Shown piece by piece: positions 17,200-24,416 of a stretch of DNA of 38,454 nucleotides (its first letter is position 1; each line of letters opens with the position of its first letter). The notes beneath the pieces were generated by a model. It was not told where the DNA came from. It saw only the letters and a list, made by a program, of their open reading frames with translations, and did not search any database. Source of the DNA: JAKACA01 sp050010115. GTDB lineage: Bacteria > Actinomycetota > Acidimicrobiia > Acidimicrobiales > Bog-793. The stretch spans positions 1 to 38,454 of the forward strand of contig JBEKLQ010000029.1 of assembly GCA_050010115.1 (NCBI GenBank), read 5' to 3'. Both the position numbers and the translations under genes were made by a program.

Positions 17200-18732
17200 C
17201 TACTCGCCGGCCGGAAGCCTAGGGCCACCCAGGCGATCGCGAGCGGTCGCGACCCGGTGCAGCGTCTCGGTACGACCGAGCACCTCCAGCGACTCGAACA
17301 ACGGGAGACCCACGGATCGCCCGAGCGTGGCGACGCGAACTGGCGCCTGGGCCTTGCCGAGTTTGCGACCGTGCGCGTCGGCGACAGCCTCGAGCTCCGC
17401 CTTCAATCCCACAGCGCGCCAGTCGTCCGGCCCGAGCCGACCGAACCGACCGCTCACCTCGGCAAGGATGGGGCCGGCGGCCTCGTCCTTCACGACGGCC
17501 TTCTCCCACGACGCTTCGTCGATCGAGAACTCCGGAGCAAAGAGGAATTCCACGTTCCCCGGCACGTCTTTCAACAGCGCCACCCGCTCTTGTACCAGCG
17601 GGGCCAGCACCGACCAGGCCTCCGTGGCGTAGAGATCCGAGCCGAGAGCGTCGCTGGTCTCGGCCGCCCAGGTGCGGGCACGATCGGTGAACTCGACCAC
17701 GCTCAGTTGCCGGATGTAGACGCCGTTGTAGTGGAGGAGTTTCTGGAGGTCGAAGAACGCCGGAGAGTGGTTGACGTCTTCCAGCCGGAACGCAGCGACC
17801 ATCTCGTCTCTCGTGAAGAACTCGCGCCCGTCCTTGAAGCTCCACCCGAGCAGCGCCAGGTAGTTCATGATCGCCTCAGGCAAGTAACCGTCCGCTCGGT
17901 AGTCCTCGATAGCGACCCGGTCACGGCGCTTGGAGATCTTCTGGCGTCGCTCGTTGACGAGGACCGGCAGATGGGCGAACACCGGCAGCGGCACGACAGG
18001 GTTGGCGGCTCCCCGCCAGGCGGGTCCAGTCCCGTCGGTGGGTGCTCCGCCGGCGGGCGCTCCGTCGGCGGCCCCAGCGTTGAGCGCTTCCCAGATGAGG
18101 ACCGCCTTGGGTGTCGTCGGCAGGTGCTCCTCGGCCCGGATGACATGACTGATACCCATGTCGCGGTCGTCAGCGACAACAGCGAGCACGAAGAGCGCTT
18201 CCCCATTGGACCTCGCCACCACGAAGTCCTCGATGGTCGCGTTGGCAAACTCGACGTCCCCACGGACGAGGTCGTGCACCACCGTCACGCCGTCATCCGG
18301 CACGGCGAACCGCAACGCCCTCCCCTCCCCCCGCTCCAAGCCACGGTGGCGGCAGTACCCGTCATATCCGGGCGTCGGGGCGTCCCTCGTCCGGGTCTCC
18401 ACCTGCTCGCGGGTGCACTCGCAGGCGTAGAGGTAGTCGGTCTGCCAGAGCTGTTCGAGCGCTGCCTCGTAGATGGCGGACCGCTCCGACTGCCGGTACG
18501 GGCCCTCGTCCCAGTCGATGCCCAGCCAGCCGAGGGCATCGAGGATCCCTTGGTACTGCTCCTCCTGGTGTCGCTCGCGGTCGGTGTCCTCGATACGGAC
18601 GATGAACGCACCGCCGTTGTGGCGCGCGACGCACCAGTTGTACAACGCCGTCCTCGCCGTGCCCACGTGGAAGTAGCCCGTCGGCGACGGGGCGATGCGG
18701 ACCCGGACGGGTCTGTCGGCCTGAGAGGTCAC
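17200..18732 (-). CDS. gltX: Glutamyl-tRNA synthetase
   Basis: 510 aa from the GTG at 18732. The longer frame (to 18777) would add residues inside the ferredoxin gene, and the family normally starts just before VRVRIAPSPTG. The class I HIGH motif is FHVG (SPTGYFHVGTAR) and the KMSKS loop is KISKR. Zinc ligands look intact: C-E-C after YA, then YCRH. About 25 residues before the KISKR loop is a low-complexity Gly/Ala/Pro insert (GAPAGGAPTDGTG). The GTG overlaps the ferredoxin TGA as GTGA, so its translation is probably coupled to the ferredoxin. With tRNA-Gln nearby it may be a non-discriminating enzyme that also makes Glu-tRNA-Gln for GatCAB (inference). Confidence 0.95.
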   Translation of the reverse strand: MTSQADRPVRVRIAPSPTGYFHVGTARTALYNWCVARHNGGAFIVRIEDTDRERHQEEQYQGILDALGWLGIDWDEGPYRQSERSAIYEAALEQLWQTDYLYACECTREQVETRTRDAPTPGYDGYCRHRGLERGEGRALRFAVPDDGVTVVHDLVRGDVEFANATIEDFVVARSNGEALFVLAVVADDRDMGISHVIRAEEHLPTTPKAVLIWEALNAGAADGAPAGGAPTDGTGPAWRGAANPVVPLPVFAHLPVLVNERRQKISKRRDRVAIEDYRADGYLPEAIMNYLALLGWSFKDGREFFTRDEMVAAFRLEDVNHSPAFFDLQKLLHYNGVYIRQLSVVEFTDRARTWAAETSDALGSDLYATEAWSVLAPLVQERVALLKDVPGNVEFLFAPEFSIDEASWEKAVVKDEAAGPILAEVSGRFGRLGPDDWRAVGLKAELEAVADAHGRKLGKAQAPVRVATLGRSVGLPLFESLEVLGRTETLHRVATARDRLGGPRLPAGE

Positions 18733-18923
18733 TCCTCGATGACCGAGATCGCTTGCTTCGGGCAGGAGCGGACGCACTCCATGACCTTGCCCCGGAGCTC
18801 CTCGTCCGGGTACTCGTTCAAGACGTACAGGAAATCGTCATCACGAACCTCGAACACCTCGGGGAGAATCCCCATGCAGATGGCATTGGACTCGCACAGG
18901 TCGTAGTCGACGACGATTCGCAT
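18729..18923 (-). CDS. Small 3Fe-4S-type ferredoxin
   Basis: 64 aa, ATG at 18923, with a strong ribosome site GAGGAGG 8 bp upstream. The pattern Cys10-x5-Cys16 ... Cys54-Pro (LCESNAICMG; RSCPKQAI) is that of actinobacterial single-cluster 3Fe-4S ferredoxins, which pass electrons to cytochromes P450 or other oxygenases. An extra Cys sits at 50 (ECVRSCP). It follows the thiolase-like pair by 87 bp in the same direction, which fits a sterol/steroid-type oxidation cluster. Its P450 partner is not in the window. The stop overlaps gltX by 4 bp. Confidence 0.9.
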   Translation of the reverse strand: MRIVVDYDLCESNAICMGILPEVFEVRDDDFLYVLNEYPDEELRGKVMECVRSCPKQAISVIEE

Positions 18924-19010
18924 CTCTTGGCCTCCTCATAGTCCGCGTCGGCGCCACTGTAGGCGGCTCGGCGCTCCCGCAGCATCAGCCGTTGCTCGCC
19001 GCCGCCGACG

Positions 19011-20189
19011 TTACGGCTCGGTGTCCCGGAGGATCCACATGGAGAAGAACTGTGACCCACCGCCGTAGGCGTGCCCGAGCGCGCAGCGAGTGCCGTCCAC
19101 CTGGTGCTCACCGGCAGCGCCCCGGATCTGCATCGCAGCCTCGCCGAAGCGCAGCATCCCCGACGCCCCGATCGGGTTCGACGAGAGCACGCCTCCTGAC
19201 ATGTTCCACGGGATCCGGCCGCCGAGCTTGGTGTCGCCCGCCTCCGTCAGCTTCCACCCCTCCCCGTCGGCAGAGAAACCCAACGACTCCAACCACATCG
19301 GCTCGAACCACGAGAACGGTACGTACACCTCGGCACAGTCGATCTCGCGGATCGGGTCGGTGATGCCCGCCTGGCGGTAGACATCGGCCACGCAGTCGCG
19401 GGAGGCCCGTGGATCGACCTGGTCCCGGCCGGAGAACATCGTCGGCTCGCTGCGCATGGCGGCCCCGTGGATCCACGCCGGCGACCGGCCCGAAGCAGCG
19501 TCGGATCCCGCCACGGCCCGGGCGGTCGGCGCATCTGCCAGCACCATGGCGCAGGCACCGTCTGACGACGGGCACGTCTCGAGGTACCGGATCGGATCCC
19601 ACAGCATCGGGGAGCTCTCCACCATCTCGAGGTTGATCCCCGCCAGGTGCAGGTGCGCGTACGGGTTCAGCAAGGCGTTCTGCCGGTCCTTCACCGCCAC
19701 GAGCATCCCGATGTGGGACGGCGCGTTGGCACGGCGCATGTAGGCACGGATCAACGGTGCGAAATAGCCACCGGCACCGGCGAGCAACGGCGGCGAGAAT
19801 GGCTGGGGCGAGGAGAGTGCCCACATGGCGTCGGAGTCGGACTGTTTCTCGAAGGCAACCGTGAGCACGCGTGAGTGGACACCGCCACGCACGAGGTTGG
19901 CGGCCACGAGTGCCGTCGAGCCGCCGACCGAGCCGGCCGTGTGCACGCGGATCATGGGCTTGCCCACCGCACCGAGCGCCGGCGCCAGGTACAGCTCGGG
20001 CATCATCACGCCTTCGAAGAAGTCGGGTGCCTTCCCGATGACGACGGCGTCGATGTCCTTCCAGTCCATGCCGGCGTCCGCCAGCGCCCGCTCTGCGGCC
20101 TCGCGCACCAATCCGGCGATCGACACATCGTCACGCTTGGCAGCATGGCGGGTTTGGCCCACTCCGACGACTGCACAGGCGTTCGCCAT
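19011..20189 (-). CDS. Lipid-transfer-protein-type thiolase-fold protein (second of pair)
   Basis: 392 aa from the ATG at 20189, which shares one base with the stop of the preceding gene (TGATG). Thiolase fold: ACAVVGVGQTRHA start, ALADAGMDWKDIDAVVIG, the nucleophile loop, SSDGACAMVLA, SNPIGASGMLRFGEA, and a C-terminal GHAYGGGSQFF. The usual Cys of the thiolase nucleophile loop is not present: the loop reads HTAGSVGGS. The same holds for Ltp-type aldolases of bacterial sterol side-chain degradation, which split beta-hydroxy or keto CoA esters with a DUF35 partner. Gene order (DUF35, thiolase, thiolase) resembles mycobacterial Rv3521-Rv3523 (from memory). Predicted role: retro-aldol or thiolytic-like cleavage of a branched or cyclic acyl-CoA. 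Confidence 0.85.
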   Translation of the reverse strand: MANACAVVGVGQTRHAAKRDDVSIAGLVREAAERALADAGMDWKDIDAVVIGKAPDFFEGVMMPELYLAPALGAVGKPMIRVHTAGSVGGSTALVAANLVRGGVHSRVLTVAFEKQSDSDAMWALSSPQPFSPPLLAGAGGYFAPLIRAYMRRANAPSHIGMLVAVKDRQNALLNPYAHLHLAGINLEMVESSPMLWDPIRYLETCPSSDGACAMVLADAPTARAVAGSDAASGRSPAWIHGAAMRSEPTMFSGRDQVDPRASRDCVADVYRQAGITDPIREIDCAEVYVPFSWFEPMWLESLGFSADGEGWKLTEAGDTKLGGRIPWNMSGGVLSSNPIGASGMLRFGEAAMQIRGAAGEHQVDGTRCALGHAYGGGSQFFSMWILRDTEP

Positions 20190-21286
20190 CACTCGCCTTC
20201 CATGACGCACACGAGGTTCTGTTGCAAACACGGGCCGGACGTCGCATGGGCGAGGGCCCGCTTCGCCTCGCCTGACCAGATCCGCCGGGCGGCCTCGCCG
20301 ATGCGCACGAGGCCGGCGACCATCAGGGCATTGGCGGCGAGAGCTCCGCCCGACGGGTTGACGGTGACGTCGGTACCAAGCCGCAGCGCCGATCGGAGGA
20401 TCAGCTGCTGGTGGGTGAACGGTGCATGCAGCTCGGCCACGTCGATGCTTTGAGCACCGTCATCAGCGGCGCCGTCACCGAACACGCCGGCGCCTGCGGC
20501 CGCCGCCATCGTCGACGGCGAACGGGCGAGGTCACGCGCCCCGAGTGAGTGCGTGTCGATCCGGTGGTCGATACCGCGGATCCACGCCGGCCGCTCCGTC
20601 AAGCGCCGGGCGGCGTCGCCGGTTGCGAGGACCACGGCAGCCGAACCGTCGGTGATCGGTGGGCAGTCGTGGCGGCGCAGCGGCGCCACAAGGTACGGCT
20701 CGGCCAGCAGCTCCTCGGCGGACACGTCACCCCGCACCTGGGCGTTGGGGTTGGCGAGTGCGTCCCGCCGGCTACGGGCGGCCACGGCGGCCATGTCGGC
20801 CTCGGTGTAGGCGCCGGCATCGAGGCCCGCTCGGGCCTGCAAGGCGGCGATCGAGACGGCGTCGGGCCACAGAGGCGCCATGACGTACGGGTCGAGCTGG
20901 AGACTCAACAACTCGGGCAGCGAGGCACTCGGCGACGACTTGCCGAAGCAGTACACGAGCGCAGTGTCGATGTCGCCGAGCTGGAGGCGAACCCAAGCCT
21001 CGTAGAGCGCCCAGGCCCCGTCCATCTCGACATGGCTCTCCTCGATGGGCGGCCATGCGCCGACGGCGTCGAGCGCCCCCACGAAACTGAACGGCACCCC
21101 CATCAAGTAGTCCGTCGACCCCGAGCAGGTGAAACCGATGTCACGGATCGTCAGCCCGGCGGTGGCGAGAGCCGCCGACACCACCGGCATCACGAGCTCG
21201 ACTTCGTTGGCGTCCTCGGCACGGCGGATCATCGGCGACTGGGCGAAGCTCACGACGGCGACATCGCGAGCGGTCCGGCCGCTCAC
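20189..21286 (-). CDS. Lipid-transfer-protein-type thiolase-fold protein (first of pair)
   Basis: 365 aa, GTG start at 21286 overlapping the upstream stop as GTGA. A divergent thiolase fold: DVAVVSFAQSPMIRR start, LATAGLTIRDIGFTCSGSTDY, the loop where thiolases carry Cys reads HVEMDGAWAL, then CPPITDGSAAVVLA, VNPSGGALAANALMVAGL and a final HATSGPCLQQN. Both this and the next protein lack the nucleophilic Cys at that loop, so the pair is unlikely to be a classical thiolase. They probably form a heteromeric complex with the tandem-OB protein (inference from overlaps and from known Ltp/DUF35 partnerships). Confidence 0.85.
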   Translation of the reverse strand: MSGRTARDVAVVSFAQSPMIRRAEDANEVELVMPVVSAALATAGLTIRDIGFTCSGSTDYLMGVPFSFVGALDAVGAWPPIEESHVEMDGAWALYEAWVRLQLGDIDTALVYCFGKSSPSASLPELLSLQLDPYVMAPLWPDAVSIAALQARAGLDAGAYTEADMAAVAARSRRDALANPNAQVRGDVSAEELLAEPYLVAPLRRHDCPPITDGSAAVVLATGDAARRLTERPAWIRGIDHRIDTHSLGARDLARSPSTMAAAAGAGVFGDGAADDGAQSIDVAELHAPFTHQQLILRSALRLGTDVTVNPSGGALAANALMVAGLVRIGEAARRIWSGEAKRALAHATSGPCLQQNLVCVMEGE

Positions 21287-22248
21287 AGGTGCTCCTTGAA
21301 CGAGTCGTAGGAGGCATCGGGCTCACCGCTGGGGCGGAAGTACTTGAGGGATTCGAGGTTCGGCACCCGGCGGTCAGGCTCCTCCCACACCGCCTCGACC
21401 CGCATACCCATGCGGACCTCGCTCGCCGGGCACTCCTGGATTAGCGCCATGAACGAGATGTCAGCGCCGTCGAGGAGGATCTGGGCACAGACGTAAGGCA
21501 GCTCGATCTGCTGTCCCCGGAATGGCACATTCACGATGCAGAACGTCGTCACCACGCCTCGCTGCCCGCATTCGACGAGGTCCTCGGTCGGCACACCGTC
21601 GGTCGGGCAGGCACCCCGCGGCGGCATGTAGACCTTCTGGCACTTCGGGCAACGCCGACCCATGAACTTGGCGTCGACCAGCCCGCGCAAGAAGGCGGAC
21701 TGCGCGTGCCCGGCGGTCACGTCGTACTCGAGGCGGATCGGTGTCACGACGTGGGTGACGGGGGCTTCGGGGTCATCGAGCTCAGCCGTGTTGCGAGGGA
21801 CGACGCCGCCGGCCTCGGCCTCGGGCACAAAGGCGACGATGTCGGTGATGTGCCCGTGGCGCTCGGCCCGCCATACGGCCCGTACCCTCATCCCGGTCGC
21901 CATCGCGTCCATCGACTTCGCGTCGACGTAGTGCAGGATCGCCGTATCGGCGCCGTCGAGCTGGATCAGGGCGAAAGCGAAGGGCCGGTCGAGGAGGTGG
22001 TGCGGGAGCGGCTCGGCTACCCAGCACCACGTCGTCACCGAGCCGGCGTCACTGACGGTCACGCGGTCGCCGGTGGCCCGTCCCGACGCGGGGTCGTACT
22101 CGGTCGGCGGGACGACCACCTTGCCGTCATCGGCGGTGACGCCATCGATGCGCCCGTCGCGCAACCCCCCGAAGAAACCCCCCAGCACCTCCCCCACCGA
22201 CCGGTGGTACGGGTACTCGCTCACGTGATGCGCACGCAGCAGCTCCAT
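21283..22248 (-). CDS. Tandem OB-fold (DUF35-type) protein with degenerate zinc ribbon
   Basis: 321 aa from the ATG at 22248; the open frame continues upstream but only through the palindromic intergenic DNA. Two homologous halves each carry an OB-fold of the DUF35 type: VTTWCWVAEPL...FALIQLDGADTAILHYV...GMRVRAVW and VTTFCIVNVPF...CAQILLDGADISFMALI...GMRVEAVW. Between them is a rubredoxin-like zinc ribbon, RCPKCQKVYMPPRGACPTD, where the expected fourth Cys is Asp. Such proteins act as partner or acyl-CoA-binding subunits for Ltp-type thiolase-fold enzymes or for MaoC hydratases (as in ChsH). The gene heads a leftward unit with both thiolase-like genes; a palindromic operator lies 7 bp upstream of its start. 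Confidence 0.87.
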   Translation of the reverse strand: MELLRAHHVSEYPYHRSVGEVLGGFFGGLRDGRIDGVTADDGKVVVPPTEYDPASGRATGDRVTVSDAGSVTTWCWVAEPLPHHLLDRPFAFALIQLDGADTAILHYVDAKSMDAMATGMRVRAVWRAERHGHITDIVAFVPEAEAGGVVPRNTAELDDPEAPVTHVVTPIRLEYDVTAGHAQSAFLRGLVDAKFMGRRCPKCQKVYMPPRGACPTDGVPTEDLVECGQRGVVTTFCIVNVPFRGQQIELPYVCAQILLDGADISFMALIQECPASEVRMGMRVEAVWEEPDRRVPNLESLKYFRPSGEPDASYDSFKEHL

Positions 22249-22254
22249 GGGCAG

Positions 22255-22278
22255 AAAACTAGAACAGATTCTAGTTTT
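22255..22278. promoter_or_regulatory. Perfect palindrome, probable TetR/KstR-type operator
   Basis: AAAACTAGAA (22255-22264) and TTCTAGTTTT (22269-22278) are exact inverted repeats around CAGA. The centre TAGAACAGATTCTA fits the KstR consensus TnnAACnnGTTnnA with one change (ATT for GTT). It sits 7 bp upstream of the DUF35 start and 137 bp from the acyl-CoA dehydrogenase start. A KstR-like repressor gene lies 1.3 kb to the right. Confidence 0.75.
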
Positions 22279-22313
22279 GTGCCCGCGAAGCGCCTCCGGC
22301 GGGCCCCGGCCGC

Positions 22314-22364
22314 GACGGTGTACGCGCTTTGTACCAACTGTCGGAACAAACCGCGTACACCGTC
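22314..22364. repeat. 51-bp near-perfect palindrome between divergent catabolic genes
   Basis: Arms GACGGTGTACGCG (22314-22326) and CGCGTACACCGTC (22352-22364) are perfect. The inner part (TTTGTACC/GGAACAAA) continues the pairing with three mismatched positions around a T at 22339. Weaker symmetry extends outward in the GC-rich flanks. Because of the symmetry both strands encode nearly the same peptide here (CTRFVPTVGT), which falsely lengthens both neighbouring frames. It could be a second operator, a REP-like element or a hairpin. Confidence 0.85.
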
Positions 22365-22414
22365 TCGGGGGGCCGGCCGGTGCGCTCTTTGCGCGAAGGG
22401 CTACCGTTCGGCGC

Positions 22415-23575
22415 ATGGACCTCGCGCTGCCGGGTGACGGCGATCCCCGCCGCCAGACAGTTCGCTCCTGGCTGGCGGCGCACCCGTCGCCTTCCGGCCG
22501 CCAGCTCGCCGAAGCCGGCTACGTCGCTCCCCACTGGCCGGAGCCCTGGGGCCTCGGCGCCGACCCCATCCACCAACTGATCATCGACGACGAGCTCCGA
22601 GCGGCTCACGTGCGCCGGCCCGATAACGCCATCGGCATCGGCTGGGCAGGGCCTACGATCATCCACGCCGGTACCGAGGCTCAGAAGGAGCGATACCTCC
22701 TGCCGTTGCTGGCCGGCGAGGAGATCTGGTGCCAGCTGTTCTCCGAGCCTGGCGCCGGCTCCGACCTCGCCAACCTGTCTACCCGGGCGGTTCGCGACGG
22801 CGATAGCTACGTCGTGAACGGACAGAAGGTCTGGACGTCGTACGCGCACAACTCCGCCTTCGGCATCCTCATTTGCCGGACCGATCCGGACGCCCCCAAG
22901 CATCAGGGCATCACGTACCTCATCTGCCCCATGGACGCGCCGGGCGTCACAGTTCGGCCGATCATCGAGATGACAGGCGCCCATAACTTCAACGAGGTGT
23001 TCCTCGACGAGGTGCGCCTCCCTGCCGCCAATCGCGTCGGCAACGAGAACGCCGGTTGGGCACTCGCCAAAGTCACCCTGGGCAACGAGCGGGTATCACT
23101 GTCGGGCGAAGGTGCCCTCTGGGGCCGTGGCCCGACCGCGGCTGATCTCCTGGAGGTCGTGCGCTCATCGGGCGGGTGCTCCGACATCGTGCTACGCCAG
23201 CGGCTCGCTCAGCTCTACATCCACTCGGCGATCCTCGGACAGATCCGAATGCGCACTCTCGCCGCAGCTCTGGCAGGCCGCCAGCCCGGTCCGGAGGCAT
23301 CGCTACGCAAGGCGCTGGCCGACGATCACGGCCAGGAGATCATGGGTCTCGCGAAGGACCTGTGCGGCGCGGCCGGGATGCTCGCCGATGCCGGCCCTTG
23401 CGGCGACCTGAACCCGGTCTGGTCGTACGGCTACTTGTTCTCGCCAGCGCTCACGATCGGCGGCGGCACGGCGGAGGTCCAGCGGAACATCATCGCCGAG
23501 CGAGTCCTCGGCCTCCCGCACGAGCTCGACATCGAGGTCGGCAAGTCCTGGGCGGAGGCTCGCGCCGGACGCTGA
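22415..23575 (+). CDS. Acyl-CoA dehydrogenase (FadE type)
   Basis: 386 aa from the ATG at 22415; upstream codons run through the palindrome and are not protein-like. Family signatures: WCQLFSEPGAGSDLANL (FAD/substrate motif), VVNGQKVWTSYAH, FNEVFLDEVRLP, GNENAGWALAKVTLGNER, and the C-terminal GGGTAEVQRNIIAERVLGLP. The flavin-dependent enzyme introduces a 2,3-double bond into an acyl-CoA and passes electrons to ETF. Length is usual (about 380-400). It diverges from the DUF35-thiolase unit across the palindromic region and is probably controlled with it. A sterol-derived or branched substrate is an inference from context. Its stop converges with the TetR gene stop (49-bp gap). Confidence 0.93.
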   Translation: MDLALPGDGDPRRQTVRSWLAAHPSPSGRQLAEAGYVAPHWPEPWGLGADPIHQLIIDDELRAAHVRRPDNAIGIGWAGPTIIHAGTEAQKERYLLPLLAGEEIWCQLFSEPGAGSDLANLSTRAVRDGDSYVVNGQKVWTSYAHNSAFGILICRTDPDAPKHQGITYLICPMDAPGVTVRPIIEMTGAHNFNEVFLDEVRLPAANRVGNENAGWALAKVTLGNERVSLSGEGALWGRGPTAADLLEVVRSSGGCSDIVLRQRLAQLYIHSAILGQIRMRTLAAALAGRQPGPEASLRKALADDHGQEIMGLAKDLCGAAGMLADAGPCGDLNPVWSYGYLFSPALTIGGGTAEVQRNIIAERVLGLPHELDIEVGKSWAEARAGR

Positions 23576-23624
23576 GCCGCGTCGGCGGATACCGCCATCG
23601 AGGCCGCCGGCGGCGGCCCCAACG

Positions 23625-24209
23625 TCAGAGCAGCAACCGACAGGCGATCCCGAGATCGGTTACGGCTCTCCCGCTGTCCAGCGTCCCGTGGATCCAGCTC
23701 AACAGGGCGGAGTTCCAGACGTGGCCCAGCATCCTCGCCCGCTCCGCGATGTCGTCCGGTGCGCCGTCGCCCGCGGCCTGTGTCATGAGCTGCTCCATCG
23801 TCGTCGCAACCCGCTCGCGGCATTCGGTGACTCCAGGCTCGGGCGACGACATCGCCGCCAGGAGCGCGGCCACGAGCTGAGGTTGACGGTTCATCACCCG
23901 CATCGACCGAGCCAGCAAGTTCGCCACGCGCTCGGCAGCATCCTGGCCCTGCACGGGGGCGTCCGACAACACTTCGGCAAGCTGGTCGATCCAGTGCACC
24001 AAGGCAGCGGCAAGCAAATGGTCCTTGGAATTGAAATACCGGTAGACGGTGCCGAGCGCGACGTCGGCACGTTCGGCGACGTCTCTCATCTGCACGGCGT
24101 CGTAGCCGCCCTCCGCCGCCAGCGACATGGCCGCTTCCATCACGCGCCGGCGCCGCTCCTGCTGGGAGCCTCGCAACTCGGCCGTAATTGGAACGTGTTC
24201 CTGTTTCAC
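23625..24209 (-). CDS. KstR-like TetR-family transcriptional regulator
   Basis: 194 aa from the GTG at 24209 (GGGGG upstream); an ATG at 24254 is possible but lacks a ribosome site. The HTH region RRRRVMEAAMSLAAEGGYDAVQMRDVAERADVALGTVYRYFNSKDHLLAAAL (in pieces, about residues 17-68) is very like KstR, the repressor of cholesterol catabolism in mycobacteria, including GGYDAVQMR and VALGTVYRYF. The C-terminal part (WNSALLSWIHG...TDLGIACRLLL) also fits KstR's ligand domain (VISDVWLSNLLAW in my memory). Ligands for KstR are sterol-derived CoA esters. A GGAACGTGTTCC site lies in its own first codons. Likely targets are this gene and the DUF35/FadE region. Confidence 0.88.
   Translation of the reverse strand: MKQEHVPITAELRGSQQERRRRVMEAAMSLAAEGGYDAVQMRDVAERADVALGTVYRYFNSKDHLLAAALVHWIDQLAEVLSDAPVQGQDAAERVANLLARSMRVMNRQPQLVAALLAAMSSPEPGVTECRERVATTMEQLMTQAAGDGAPDDIAERARMLGHVWNSALLSWIHGTLDSGRAVTDLGIACRLLL
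24190..24201. promoter_or_regulatory. KstR-type site at the regulator's own start
   Basis: GGAAC-GT-GTTCC is an inverted repeat whose core AACGTGTT exactly fits AACnnGTT. It covers bases +9 to +20 of the regulator gene if translation begins at 24209, so repressor bound here would block its own transcription. It shares GAAC-N2-(G/A)TTC with the palindrome at 22255-22278. Confidence 0.6.
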
Positions 24210-24340
24210 TGTGCCCCCACGGTAGCCGGGCAACACTTCCCGGCGGCGAGTCATCAATCGCCGTCGGTTCACCCACGTTGGACTGCGTACGAACTGTGGC
24301 CGAGCGGGCACCTCCGGCTGGTCAGCAGGCCGCCCCTGTC

Positions 24341-24406
24341 CGGGGCGGGCAGGGGCGGGCAGGGGCGGGCTGGGGCGGCTGGGGCGGCTGGGGCGGCTGG
24401 GGCGGG
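24341..24406 (+). repeat. G-rich tandem array
   Basis: Three 10-bp units of (C/A)GGGGCGGGC (24341-24370) are followed by four 9-bp units TGGGGCGGC/G (24371-24406). Many runs of three or four G in close spacing could form G-quadruplexes on the plus strand. It lies between the Nudix stop (24417) and the KstR-like start (24209), so it is in the mRNA leader if the two are co-transcribed, where it would appear as C-rich RNA. Confidence 0.85.
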
Positions 24407-24416
24407 CCAAGGGTGC

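Noticed and set aside
16234..18906. 890-aa open frame on the plus strand
   Set aside because: It is antisense to gltX, the DUF218 gene and tRNA-Gln, and its protein is Arg/His/Val/Gly-rich without domains. It stays open because of GC-rich codon positions of the real genes.
22249..22416. 56-residue N-terminal extension of the DUF35 protein and of the acyl-CoA dehydrogenase
   Set aside because: Both extensions are readings of the same palindromic intergenic DNA, and both proteins have family-like starts after it.
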